Origin: Gadus chalcogrammus
Lineage: Eukaryota; Chordata; Actinopteri; Gadiformes; Gadidae
Length of the DNA: 64,000 nt
Assembly (NCBI RefSeq): GCF_026213295.1
Contig: NC_079426.1
Location: 27,297,602 to 27,361,601, forward strand
Direction: 5' to 3'
Position numbers and translations under genes: made by a program. Numbering within the stretch: position 1 is the stretch's first letter; each line of letters starts with the position of its first letter. The notes beneath the pieces are model-generated. The model was given only the letters and a program-made list of their open reading frames with translations. It had not been told where the DNA came from and searched no databases. Below, piece by piece: positions 26,123 to 35,534 of this stretch.

Positions 26123-27086
26123 GAGTTTTCACTGGGGGTGTCACACTAAATTTGTACCGGCTGCCAAATTTGTACCAGGCGCGTCATCCATACGTAATCC
26201 ATTCCAAACCTTCCTGCAACAGATGAACGCGTTGTCCGTTTCCGGCAAGGGCGTAACCACGCATTCTTTGGGGGGGTCGTGTCCCCCCCAATGTTGAGAA
26301 AATACTAACCTGTCCCCCCCAATATACAGCAGGATAAAATGTAAAATATATGTTCTCTTTTTATGAACCCTGTCAATGGATCGGTCTCTTGTTATGCAGT
26401 GATGTTGCTAGGTACGCGTCCTGCGTCCCTGACGCATTAAAATCTGAAAGGACGCACTAAACTCACTATCCATGCGTCCCGGGGACGCATCTCATTTTCC
26501 CCATGAAAAACGATACATTGTGAACATTAAACAACTCGTGTTTAATCACAGTAACTGGCCAAAGAAACCTTCTTGTGAGCAGATCGGACAAGCGCTGTTT
26601 CAACCCTCTGCGCATCTACTTGGCGCAGACGTGATCCCCTGTACAAGGTATCGCGACATGCTAATTTAGCCGCTACCAAAACAACTAGCTCGTCACCGCT
26701 GATTTCATTTCAACAATTAAAAATACGAACTTCATAGTAAATAAACCCACGTTTCCACTGCTCGATGCTGTGCTCATTCGTGTCGAATGAGCAAATCAAA
26801 CAGGATTTTTTTGCAATCCTTCTGATTGAATATATGTACATTTATGACAAGATCGTGAGGACTAGGCTTGTGACACACACACACACACACACACACACAA
26901 ATGTGGCGCTCGCATGGTAATAGCTCATTGGCGCCACCTAGTGATCATTATGTGCAAATGCACAGCCTCTCATTAAAATGACTTAGGGGTCATTTGACCC
27001 CTCTTGCGGCGCTAGGAGTAAGTAAAAATGGCCCGGCGTTTCTAGTGTTAAACATGAACGGTTGAGTACTCCAGCTCTAACCATAT

Positions 27087-27431
27087 TGTGGCGACTCCTA
27101 CCCCCTGGGGAGTCTGGGTAATGGGGTATTCATAATGTTGTTTGGGGAAAAGGGGGTTTATTGTCTTTAGATAACTTGTTTATGTTATTAGGTTAAGTGG
27201 GGTTAACGGGTTTGGGGTTCTTTATTGTTTGTGTGTTAATTGTGATGTGTAGTGTGATCGGGACCATTAGTGAGAGTGTTGTGTGTGTTGGTCAGGTGTG
27301 CCGTGTTTTCTGTTGTGTGTTTGAATAAAGGCAGCTCTCGGGGTCGTGCGGTGTATTGAGGCACGAGAGTTGCGCCGCCATTCCAACCTGGGCTCCCGTC
27401 CCGTCTCGTCCTTCCCGCGCTGCTCGCCACA
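27087..27431 (+). repeat. 5' LTR of the gag-only element
   Basis: 345 bp. Contains AATAAA (ttgaataaaggc near 27322-27333) as a poly(A) signal. Terminal inverted TGTGGCG/CGCCACA. Looks identical to 28637-28981. Confidence 0.93.
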
Positions 27432-27432
27432 T

Positions 27433-27450
27433 TGGTGTCAGAAGTGGGAT
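27433..27450 (+). promoter_or_regulatory. tRNA-Leu-type primer-binding site
   Basis: TGGTGTCAGAAGTGGGAT begins one base after the 5' LTR. The complement of vertebrate tRNA-Leu (CAG) 3' end, as I know it, is TGGTGTCAGGAGTGGGAT, a single mismatch. This makes leucine tRNA the likely primer. Confidence 0.75.
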
Positions 27451-27496
27451 TTGGCCTGCGCATGCGCGGGGGGATTTGAGTTTCGCGGTCGAGCCC

Positions 27497-28618
27497 ATGG
27501 ACAACGCACCCTGCGCTATGGGAGCGCAGCGCCCCCCTGTGGACACGACCAGAAAGCCCGGAGGACCGGCAGATGCTCACCGCCCCAGGACAGTGGTCAG
27601 GCTGCCGAAGTTCACCGGGGTAACGCAGTTGGAACCATACCTGGCCCAGTTCCGGCTTGCAGAGTGGCACAACGGCTGGGATGCCGAGGAGGCGGTTGTC
27701 CACCTTGCCCTGGCGTTGGAGGGGACGGCAGCACGGGTGCTGCTCGACCTGGACCAAGCGGACCAGCGAGACCTTCAGGCCCTGATCCAAGCGTTGGAGA
27801 GGCGGTTGGGTGAACGGGTCTCCAGCAACGAGAGCAAGCAGTTGCTGGCTTCTCACCGCCGCCGGGAGGAGGAGAGCCTGGGCGTCTACGCTGCTGACGT
27901 CCAGCTCTTGACCCGACGCAGCTACCCGGAATTCAACGCGGCTACACGGGAGGCCCTGGCGCTCCACGCTTTCCTGCGGGGACTGCAGCCGGAGAGTCTC
28001 GGGCAGCATGTCCGCCTCACCGCGCCCCAGACCTTCGATGCGGCTCTGGACCAGGCGGAACGGGCTGAGGTGGAGCTCTGCCGCTGTCCTGATGGTGCAT
28101 CCGTGGACGCGGCTGGGGCAGCGGCCGCCCCCGGCACAAAGAACGTGGAGGTCAGGTCCAGGCAGCGGAAGGGACGGACGGCCACCCTTCCCGCCACCGA
28201 GGCGGCTGAGTCTTCCCGTGCACTGTGGCGGCACGACAGGGCTGACCTTGAGCCGCAGCAGTGTCGGCAGCTTAGGCTGGTCGAGGACTGCGGGTGGACG
28301 GGGCAGCGTGCCACCCACCCTCGTCCCAGCCGCCGGCGTGGCCGTCGGAAGGCCAGACGTCGGAGGGCGGCGGAGGATGGGGCGCCCGAACGGCGCTCCA
28401 GAGCCCCCCTACAGCAGAACCTGGTGGGGGCCCCGAAAGAGGTGGTTCCCGACCACCACACCCCCAGGTCCTCTGCGGACAGTTGGAGACGGGCGTCCCA
28501 ACCCGAGGGGAAGGCTGCACCGCAACGGGGCCACTACTGGCAGGGGCCAAGGCGGCGGCGCTGGCCCCCTGAACACTCGGGACTGTGCATTGGGTGTTGG
28601 GGTCGTCGGGACGTCTGA
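27497..28618 (+). CDS. gag: Gag protein of the LTR retrotransposon (373 aa)
   Basis: The frame is open from inside the LTR at 27356, but ATG 27497 (MDNAPCAMG), just after the primer-binding site, is the sensible start. Residues about 35-180 form a Ty3/gypsy capsid-like segment. They include KFTGVTQLEPYLAQFRLAEW, then ALALEGTAARVLLDL, LERRLGERVSS, SLGVYAADVQLLTRRSYPEF and ALHAFLRGLQPESLGQHVR. The C-terminal part is very basic (RRRGRRKARRRR), which suggests nucleic-acid binding, but I see no CCHC knuckle. There is no downstream pol. Codons are strongly GC-rich compared with the AT-rich flanks. Confidence 0.8.
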   Translation: MDNAPCAMGAQRPPVDTTRKPGGPADAHRPRTVVRLPKFTGVTQLEPYLAQFRLAEWHNGWDAEEAVVHLALALEGTAARVLLDLDQADQRDLQALIQALERRLGERVSSNESKQLLASHRRREEESLGVYAADVQLLTRRSYPEFNAATREALALHAFLRGLQPESLGQHVRLTAPQTFDAALDQAERAEVELCRCPDGASVDAAGAAAAPGTKNVEVRSRQRKGRTATLPATEAAESSRALWRHDRADLEPQQCRQLRLVEDCGWTGQRATHPRPSRRRGRRKARRRRAAEDGAPERRSRAPLQQNLVGAPKEVVPDHHTPRSSADSWRRASQPEGKAAPQRGHYWQGPRRRRWPPEHSGLCIGCWGRRDV

Positions 28619-28636
28619 CCCCTAAGGTGGGGGCTG

Positions 28637-28981
28637 TGTGGCGACTCCTACCCCCTGGGGAGTCTGGGTAATGGGGTATTCATAATGTTGTTTGGGGAAA
28701 AGGGGGTTTATTGTCTTTAGATAACTTGTTTATGTTATTAGGTTAAGTGGGGTTAACGGGTTTGGGGTTCTTTATTGTTTGTGTGTTAATTGTGATGTGT
28801 AGTGTGATCGGGACCATTAGTGAGAGTGTTGTGTGTGTTGGTCAGGTGTGCCGTGTTTTCTGTTGTGTGTTTGAATAAAGGCAGCTCTCGGGGTCGTGCG
28901 GTGTATTGAGGCACGAGAGTTGCGCCGCCATTCCAACCTGGGCTCCCGTCCCGTCTCGTCCTTCCCGCGCTGCTCGCCACA
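28637..28981 (+). repeat. 3' LTR of the gag-only element
   Basis: 345 bp, same sequence as the 5' LTR by eye. Followed by the second copy of the atat duplication. Confidence 0.93.
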
Positions 28982-29333
28982 ATATCATACCACCATCAAG
29001 GAGTTTAACACTATTAATTTAATTTAAGAAATAGAATAATAATAAAAAAGAAACACATTTTTTAAACTGGGGAGTCGGGACCCATTGAATTTCTCAGGGA
29101 CCCACCCAACTCGCCACCTGTGGGTCCCGGGGACTCACTACATTGAAAACCTATCAACATCACTGGTTATGTCTTATTTATTTTCAATTTATTTCCGTTT
29201 GTTGAGTGTGTGAATCCCCCCTCCTAATTGTACACTTGTGCGATTTAGTTTGAAACCACCTTGCGACTTTCTGCGTTGTCATGGTTACCCCACACTCTTT
29301 CTTCAGTGAGAGCCAAGAAATTAAAGTTGAGTA

Positions 29334-29408
29334 ATGGAGGATTTGAGGTTACCTAAAAAGCAGAAGAAACTGGACCAACAGCCAAGCATACGCAGTTTTT
29401 TTCAAACA
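29334..29408 (+). pseudogene. Putative first coding exon of a hAT transposase
   Basis: Starts ATG with MEDLRLPKKQKKLDQQPS, then IRSFF, a Lys-rich start ending in a hydrophobic SFF motif. This is typical of TTF/ZMYM1-like hAT transposases. The exon ends exactly at a consensus splice donor (gtaagt at 29409). No later exon is present before the element ends at 29991, so the rest of the transposase has been lost. Confidence 0.6.
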
Positions 29409-29764
29409 GTAAGTAACTTGACAGGCATGCTGAAAGCAGTGGCCAGACAGGGACATGCTCTGGACATGCAGGTGATAAGGTGAGAATTTTGAATATGAGA
29501 CTAGACAGCCTTACAACATTGTTTATAACCTGGGCCTACATGTCAGCAATACATAAAAGTAGCCTACTTCTAATACAAGCAGAATATATAGACCAAAATG
29601 ATCACGAAGGTCAGCCACTGTTCTTCTGATAACATAATGACATGTGGTCATGGGTATGTGGTATTTTTCCATTGGAAGCTATCCTTTTTGCTACAGTACT
29701 GCTGGAAGAGCATAATTGTAATTGGTAGGTGTGTTTAAGGTCAGTAAGCAGCTAACCAAAACAA

Positions 29765-29806
29765 AGTGTGTGTGTATGTGTGTGTGTGTGTGTGGGGGGG
29801 GGGGGC
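29765..29806. repeat. (GT)n followed by poly-G
   Basis: A GT run followed by about 13 G residues inside the hAT element. Low-complexity sequence likely to be assembly-sensitive. Confidence 0.9.
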
Positions 29807-30003
29807 GGGGCAGACATTACATTATTACACTATTCCTTTAGATGTGAATTCAAATGGTCAATGTAGTCCTCGAAACTATGTTCTAAATGTCCACATTTTC
29901 ATATATAAATATAGAATTGTAGGCAATGCACTTAACAAATAATAATAAAAAATTGGACCCCCCCAATGTCTAAACCATGGTTACGCCCTTGGTTGCCGGG
30001 CAG

Positions 30004-30500
30004 GTTTAAAAAAACATTTGCGCTCATGTTGCCAAAGACGAAATAACATAATACAGTTAACGGATCGCTAGATAACACTTGTTTTTACTTTATATTTGTA
30101 TTGTATTTAATTTTTTAATTAAATTTAGCAAGTAAACTGAGTGTTTAAAGCGGGTTTCAAAAAACATTCGCGCTCATGTTGCCAAAGACGAAATAACATA
30201 ATACAGAAAACGGATCGCTAGATAACACTTGTTTTTACTTTATATTTGTATTGTATTTAATTTTTTTATTAAATTTAGCAAGTAAACTGAGTGTTTAAAG
30301 CGGGTTTCGAAAAACATTCGCGCTCATGTTGCCAAAGACGAAATAACATAATACAGAAAACGGATCGCTAGATAACACTTGTTTTTACTTTATATTTGTA
30401 TTGTATTTCATTGTTTAATCAAATTTAGCAAGTAAACTGAGTGTTTAAAGCAGGTCAAGGACGAAATAGCACAATACAGATAACGGATCGCTAGATAGAA
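30004..30500. repeat. 147-bp tandem repeat, about 3.4 copies
   Basis: Units each contain cgctcatgttgccaaagacg, then cggatcgctagataacactt and taaactgagtgtttaaagc. They recur at about 147-bp spacing from 30004, 30151 and 30298, with a partial shorter copy near 30450-30500. The units differ at few bases, so expansion is fairly recent. They lie inside the right arm of the outer TIR element. Confidence 0.93.
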
Positions 30501-30615
30501 GGTTCGCGAATGTTCGTGAACCGCGATCGTCTGTTGCCGGGCAGGTTTGGAATGGATAACGTATTGATGACGCGCCCGGTACAAATTTGGCAGCCGGTAC
30601 AAATTTAGTGTGACA

Positions 30616-31112
30616 GGGGCGTTATAGACCACCCAATTATTTCAGGAGACAAGTTAGAGAGGGCTTCTAAATATAGATAGCAAAATATTAGATGAGCTCA
30701 ATCTGTGTGTGTATGTATTAGGGATGGGTCAGAATATTCGATTATTCGATTATTTATTCCCGGGGGTCAAAGTTGATTTTTAACATTTGGACCATTAACA
30801 TTTTTTCTCATTCAAATAAACAAGAATGAATGGACGGAACTAATGTTGGAAAGGTGTCCAAGGGCATTATCCCGCTTACACCATGGTCACTTGCCATAGA
30901 AAATAAATGAAGACGATTCATTTATAGGGAGATTATTTGTTTATCAACACGGCGGATGAGCGGGCAGAATGATCGCAAAAATAAAATTTGTTTTACCGGT
31001 TGCCATGGTTATCTCCGTGTGGTTAATTTGCTGTTGCAGTGTTAATTAGCAATGTTGTCAGCTTAATGTTACATTAAACTGTAATCAGAAAATGCGGTTA
31101 TATGCTATAGAC
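30616..31112. other. Non-coding; possible hAT-like terminus
   Basis: Contains gggatgggtcagaatattcg and attattcgattattt near 30721-30760. This resembles one end of a known style of hAT element, but no mate is seen. The last 40 bases are the first copy of a duplicated host block (see 34117-34345). Confidence 0.4.
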
Positions 31113-32394
31113 CAGGCATCATCAAATGGCGGACCGGGGTCCGGGTCCGGACCCAGTGACGGTTCTGCCCGGACCCGTTAAAATTCTAATATTAAATAAA
31201 AAAAAGTGCATGCGCAGCTAATCTAGTTAATACGACAGGTGCGTCATCAATAGCCAAGCCAATCAAATCAATTGTTTACCTTCCCACACGCGCTAGACTC
31301 GAGTGAGAGTGAGGAGATGAGAGATGGCTTGCTCAAAAGTGAGAAAAGTAGATGCTGAAAACCGAACTTTTAAAGATGAATGGACAGATACATGTTCGTT
31401 CTGCCTGCAGCCAGTTCTAAACCGCTGTGTCTCATATGCTGTGAAACTGTGGCGTTAATAAAAAGTGGCAACGTTAAGCGTCACTATGAGACCAAACACG
31501 GGTCGTTTGAGGAAAGTAAGTAAAATGATCGAACTGAAAGCACAGTATGACAGGTCTACCCGTGTCCTCACGCATACATTTACAGGCCAGCAACGTGCAA
31601 ATGAGTGTTCATTAAAGATTGCGTGGATTTTGGCTCAACACAAGAAAGCATTCAGCGATGGCACAGTTGTGAAGGAGTGCTTAAATGCGGCAGCAGAGAC
31701 TTTACTTGACGGTCAACAAAAAGACGACATGTGTGGAAAAATCAAGCAAATACCATTGTCAGCTACAACAACAACCAGAAAATCGGAACTATTAGAAGAG
31801 GATGTACTGGCACAGCTTGATGCAGCTGTTCAGAACGCACTATGCATATCCTTAGCCATTGATGAATCCACAGATGTAACGGATAATGCCCAGCTTTTGG
31901 TGTATGTGAGATTTCTTCACAAAGAGAAGAAAGAGATGTGTGAAGACCTGTTGGGTTCAATGCCTCTTGAGACAAACACAAGAGGAGAGGATATATATGA
32001 GGTGATAAAGGAGATGCTCACAAAAAGAAAGATTAATCTGAAGCAAGTAGTCTCAGTCACCACAGATGGTGCACCTGCCATGGTTGGGAGAGAGAAGGGG
32101 GCTGTGGCACGGATGAAACAAGACAACCCTGATCTCATAGCCTACCACTGTCATCCACCAGACTGTTCTCTGTGCTATTCTGTGTGAAGGGTTTGCTGAA
32201 ATAATGAATACCACGATGAAACTCATCAACTTCCTCAGGGCATCCTCATCCGTTCAGCATTGACTGCTAAGAGAATTTCTGAAAGAAACGGAGGCAGATG
32301 CAAATGACCTACTGCTCCACAACAATGTTAGATGGCTGAGCAAAGGGAATGCACTGGGACGCTTCTGGTCCATCCGAAAGGAAATAGCTGCTTT

Positions 32395-32735
32395 GTATCT
32401 ATCTATCTCCCCCTCCATTTCTGCCTTCAAATCTAGGCTAAAAACCCACCTCTACTCCATGGCCTTCCTTGCCCCTTGACCTTTTAGCCTACCTCCTGTT
32501 CATGTCTGTGTGGTATGCCCTGGAAATGAATGTTCCCCCTTTGTATTACTATGACCTCTATATATTGTTGTGTTGTTGTATTTTATTCACTTTTTTATCT
32601 TTATTTATTATTATAATTATAATTATTATTATTGTTATTTTTAATTATCATTATTTTTATCTTATTGTACAGCACTTTGGTCAGTGTATGCTGTGTGTAT
32701 ATGTGCTCTATAAATAAAACTTACTTACTTACTTA
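32395..32735 (+). mobile_element. L2-like LINE 3' fragment inside the hAT
   Basis: Begins in the last codons of a LINE ORF2 (SISAFKSRLKTHLYSMAF, the usual FKSRLKTHLF end). A 3' untranslated region and the tail ctctataaataaaacttact with short tandem repeats follow. 5'-truncated, as is typical of LINE insertions. Confidence 0.7.

Positions 32736-32818
<83 letters not shown>
32736..32818. repeat. (CTAT)n microsatellite
   Basis: About 20 tetranucleotide units following the LINE tail. The same ctatctatct phrase flanks the LINE on the left near 32395, so the repeat probably expanded from the insertion site. Confidence 0.95.
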
Positions 32819-33535
32819 ACATTTCTCCTTACGTCGGCTTCATAAACAAGCTGATTGGAAACTTTAGTCAACGATTTGACAGCTTCAAACTTGGACACCA
32901 GCTCCTCCTGCTGATCGAGAATCCATTCCTTATCAGAGAAATCAGAGGATTTTCAAAGGAGGTTCAACAGACCTTCAAGCGGGCACATCCTGGATCTTTA
33001 CAGTTAGAGCTCACTGATCTGCAAGCAGATATTGCTCTGAGAGAGCATTTTGAAGCAACTGACTCTGCCACTTTCTGGTTACAGATTGTGCCTGAAACGA
33101 TGATCCAAACCATGTTTGGATCAACCTACAGCTGTGAGACAGCTTTCTCTACGATGAACATTATTAAAACAAAGTACCGTTCCAGGCTCACCAATTAGCA
33201 TCTCCACATGAGCATGAGAATGGCACTTACCCCATTCAAGCCAAGATTCAAACTGCTGGCAGGACAGTTACATGCCCATTTCTCTCACTGGGAAAGGAAT
33301 TTGGAAAGGGAGGAAGGTGAGGAGAAAAGGAGAGAGGAGAAAGGGAGCTGCTCAAAGCTCTGCACTTTTCTTTTATTCATTCTGCCCTGTTTTATTTTAC
33401 TACAAATGTCGGCTTTAGCCTAAGGTCCCCGTGTTATTTTATTTGAAATGTAGTTAATACATGTAAAAAAAGGGGGTGGGCAGCTCAAAGGTCTTTTGTT
33501 AATTGTTTTTCTTAAAGATGCACTTTTATTTTATT

Positions 33536-33710
33536 CAAAAGATTCTGAATGTTTTGCGTTACTTGAAATATAGGCCCTGAGTTCAGGCTGCCCAAAGCTG
33601 TTTGCACTTTCAAAAGATTCTGAATGTTTTGCGTTACTTGAAATATAGGCCCTGAGTTCAGGCTGCCCAATGCTGTTTGCACTTTCAAAAGATTCTGAAT
33701 GTTTTCAGGC
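33536..33710. repeat. 75-bp tandem repeat, about 2.3 copies
   Basis: Units start with caaaagattctgaatgtttt at 33536, 33611 and 33686, an exact 75-bp period. The first two are near identical and the third is truncated. They lie in the 3' untranslated part of the hAT. Confidence 0.92.
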
Positions 33711-33812
33711 TTACTTGAACTATATTTTATTCAGAAGAAATTCAGTCTCTGTTGTCTGTTATTGATAAAAGTATATTACTTTGAAAACACTTGAAGTTTG
33801 ACAATAAACTAT

Positions 33813-34000
33813 ATGAATGAATGAATGAATGAATGAATGAATGATCTTTATTGTCAAAGTACAGGTACAGGTACAGGTAAATCGAAATTTGGGAGAGCTC
33901 CCCCCTAGTGCTTAATGAAAAAGAGGACAAGGAACATACATAAACAATATATACAGTATGATAAATAAAATAATATATATATATATAGAAATGTACGTAC
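33813..34000 (-). mobile_element. LINE/SINE tail with (ATTC)n
   Basis: On the minus strand, tacctgtactttgacaataa is followed by agatcattcattcattc, a 3' end with an ATTC-repeat tail. The reading fits a short, 5'-truncated retroposon on the minus strand. Family not assigned. Confidence 0.5.
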
Positions 34001-34116
34001 GTTGTTTTTTATTTACATCAGGGTACACCATTTCGAGAGACAATATAAGATTCAAACCTTTGCTGGGAGGAAATTTTAGTAACTGGACCTCTTTCAATTT
34101 TAATTGAATACCCCTG

Positions 34117-34345
34117 CTATAGACCCTATTTTATCTGTGGTATAAAGGCTGGGATGAATTTTGAATTATAAATATTCACACTTTATGTTGAAAGTATAGA
34201 CCGTCGCGATTGAAACGAATGGCACAGTGATTATTCTTCAAAACGAGAGCTGGTTAATTTTGAAAAATGAATTAAACTGTAATCAGACAACGCGATTATA
34301 TACTATAGACCCTAGAGTATCTTTGGCATAAAGGCTGGGACGAAT
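34117..34345. repeat. Tandem duplication of the hAT target locus
   Basis: The block attaaactgtaatcaga...ctatagac occurs at 31075-31112 and again at 34270-34306. The continuation ataaaggctggga...gaattataaatatt occurs at 34141-34175 and 34330-34363. The hAT landed in the first of two tandem units of about 190 bp, so the duplication probably predates the insertion. Confidence 0.75.
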
Positions 34346-34363
34346 TTCGAATTATAAATATTG

Positions 34364-34699
34364 TAACGTTCACCCCACCGTGGTGCAGCGTTGGATAGAC
34401 AGGCGATGTCTGGCTTGCATTACTGCTGTTTAGCAAATCGTCGCTGTCCGATGAAACTCGCGTACATCCAAAACGGTTACTTTTAAGGAAATGAAAAAAA
34501 CACCCTAATTTCAAAGCAGTTGAACGTAGCGTTGTCATACTTGGTACGTCATCTTTAAATGTAGTCGTAATATTGCCAGTGTGATGGTATAGTTCACATT
34601 TTACCAAAATCGAGTTTATAGGCACCCAGTGCAACTTTCGAGGCTTAAAAATAAACATTAAATTTCTAGTCTTTTTTACACGTAGTAAGTTTCAATAAC
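34364..34699. other. Non-coding, repeat-like
   Basis: No gene seen. Phrases such as cacccagtgcaactttcgag resemble dispersed teleost repeats, but I cannot define an element. Confidence 0.4.
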
Positions 34700-34952
34700 T
34701 CCATACCATAAATACCATACCGTAAACAGAGCGCATGGTGGCTGCAAGCTGCTCAGGGCCACACCCCCACCCTCCTCCTTGACACGCCCACCGAAACAGC
34801 GCATTTGGGGGAAGCTCAATGTGCGACTGGCTCGGAGTGGCTGTAACTCTGCACCACGGCTGAATTTAGGGAACGTCTTTGAATACTGTGTTAGTTGCCC
34901 ACTAATACCTATATTAAAGAATACATAAAATAGCATGTCATGGGACCTTTAA
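34700..34952. mobile_element. MITE right end of TTAA type
   Basis: Ends catgtcatgggacctttaa. Read inverted, this is TTAAAGGTCCCATGACATG, a terminus style I associate with TTAA-targeting (piggyBac/Kolobok) MITEs in fish. The matching left end is not evident, so this is a fragment call. It abuts the hAT relic on the right. Confidence 0.4.
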
Positions 34953-35534
34953 CAAACTGCGGAGTGGGGTAGCAACACTCTCGGCAGTGCTGAACACACG
35001 TTCAGATGGAGCGCTGGTAGCACAAATACATAAATATTTACGGGCAAGCCTGGCCACGAGCGGAAACCGTCCCTGGTTATTTTTCCACCCAGTTAGAGGG
35101 TTTTCTTCACCAACAACAGCCATTTCCTGCAGGCAGAGCCGGCGCTGGCCGTTTCGGCGCCCTAGGCGACTCGAAATCAACTTGCGCCCTGGACAGGTCT
35201 TCCGAGGGGGGGGGGGGAGGGGGTGCTACGGTGACGGTTTCGGGCCGCCCTGGCGATCGCTCCCGCGCCCCCTCCCTTCTCCGTTCGCGTCGTATATTTT
35301 AATTGACTAATTAAGGGCGCCACCAGAGGGCGCCCCCAACGCATTTGTCGCCCTAGGCGGTCGCCTGGCTCGCCTATGCCTTATCTCTGCTGTGGCTTTC
35401 TGATTTGGTGTGAGAGTGGCGGCTGTAGCTGGTCTTTTCCCAAGAAGGCTGCCAAGCGAGCTTTTCTTCTTCTTGGGCGCGGTGCCAGCACCGGATTCCT
35501 CTTCCTCTCTCACTTGCGCGGGACCGTGTTCCAA
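34953..35534 (-). pseudogene. ZBED1-like hAT-Ac transposase C-terminus, interrupted
   Basis: Minus-strand reading gives KKKKSSLGSLLGKRPATAAT, then NQKATAEI, in the right part (35534 to about 35385). After a 0.25-kb insertion the left part gives MAVVGEENPLTGWKNNQGRF, then CATSAPSERVFSTAESV and RSLLK. This is the hAT dimerisation domain of the ZBED1 type (pattern W......FP.L..LAR.YL.I.ATSAPSERVFS). The C-terminus is cut by the TTAA-type MITE at 34952. Confidence 0.8.
35131..35382. mobile_element. hAT-like MITE inserted in the ZBED1-like relic
   Basis: The left end aggcagagccggcgctgg and the inverted right end aaggcataggcgagccagg resemble each other. Internal blocks gcgccctaggcga and cgccctaggcgg repeat near the two ends. 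It separates KATAE from MAVVG of the transposase. Flanks tttcctgc and atctctgc match at 5 of 8. A poly-G tract near 35204-35216 lies inside. Exact ends are uncertain. Confidence 0.6.

Larger units (their letters stand above)
27087..28981 (+). mobile_element. Gag-only LTR retrotransposon (Ty3/gypsy-like)
   Basis: Two 345-bp LTRs (27087-27431 and 28637-28981), apparently identical, with TGTGGCG...CGCCACA termini and a target duplication atat (27083-27086 and 28982-28985). Directly after the 5' LTR comes TGGTGTCAGAAGTGGGAT, and before the 3' LTR a purine-rich aaggtgggggctg. Between them is a single gag frame and nothing else: no protease, reverse transcriptase or integrase. The element can only move with enzymes supplied in trans. 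Confidence 0.92.
26397..29165. mobile_element. Third-level TIR element with 6-bp duplication
   Basis: Ends CAGTGATGTTGCTAGGT and, inverted, CAGTGATGTTGATAGGT. Both are directly flanked by gttatg (26391-26396 and 29166-29171), a perfect 6-bp duplication. Without the LTR element inside, it is about 0.87 kb. Its interior has CG-rich blocks such as gcgtcccggggacgca and a CA repeat near 26876-26899. No transposase is recognised. A 6-bp duplication is unusual for hAT (8 bp), so the superfamily is open. Confidence 0.65.
26246..29991 (+). mobile_element. hAT element nested in the outer element
   Basis: Termini CAAGGGCGTAACCA at 26246 and, inverted, CAAGGGCGTAACCA at 29991. Flanking octamers are gtttccgg (26238-26245) and gttgccgg (29992-29999), matching at 7 of 8. 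C-rich subterminal blocks (gtccccccc) mirror each other. It carries a putative transposase first exon at 29334-29408. Most of the transposase is absent. Confidence 0.82.
26139..30615. mobile_element. Outer element with long TGTCACACTAAATTTGTACC termini
   Basis: The left end (26139 onward) and right end (back from 30615) are inverted copies for about 70 bp, differing at a few positions. Each contains AAATTTGTACC twice as a direct repeat. Flanking GGGG on both sides could be a 4-bp duplication but is low-complexity. After subtracting the nested hAT, only about 0.73 kb of its own sequence is left, including tandem repeats on the right side. No transposase of its own is visible. Superfamily unknown to me. 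Confidence 0.75.
31324..33300 (+). pseudogene. hAT transposase pseudogene (SCAND3/ZBED5-like)
   Basis: Starts MACSKVRKVDAENRTFKDEW at 31324 (family-typical N-terminus before a BED finger). The frame is broken around 31440 and then open from 31465 to 32187. That stretch carries SLAIDESTDVTDNAQLLVYV, with the first catalytic Asp of the RNase H-like fold, and VTTDGAPAMVG with the second. A short block NNVRWLSKGNALGRFWSIRK follows near 32328-32385. LINE debris interrupts it at about 32400-32818. It resumes with FINKLIGNFSQRFDSF and the dimerisation block TAFSTMNIIKTKYRSRLTN, stops at 33196, and ends MRMALTPFKPRF. Several frameshifts and stops. Not functional as read. Confidence 0.85.
31113..34116 (+). 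mobile_element. hAT transposon with perfect 8-bp target duplication
   Basis: 3004 bp flanked exactly by ctatagac at 31105-31112 and 34117-34124. Ends CAGGCATCATCAAATGG and, inverted, CAGGGGTATTCAATTAA, a weak but recognisable hAT terminal pair. It carries a transposase pseudogene, an L2-like 3' LINE fragment, a CTAT microsatellite, a 75-bp tandem repeat and another LINE-like tail. Confidence 0.9.

Noticed and set aside
26876..26899. Possible Z-DNA or CRISPR-like spacing around the CA run
   Set aside because: A simple CA microsatellite. No repeat-spacer structure exists anywhere in the window.
27236..28318. 360-codon minus-strand frame
   Set aside because: Antisense shadow of the GC-rich gag of the LTR element. 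The plus frame has capsid-like motifs and this one has none.
27922..28625. Other long frames (both strands) over the same gag
   Set aside because: High GC lowers stop frequency. These are overlapping shadows without family motifs.
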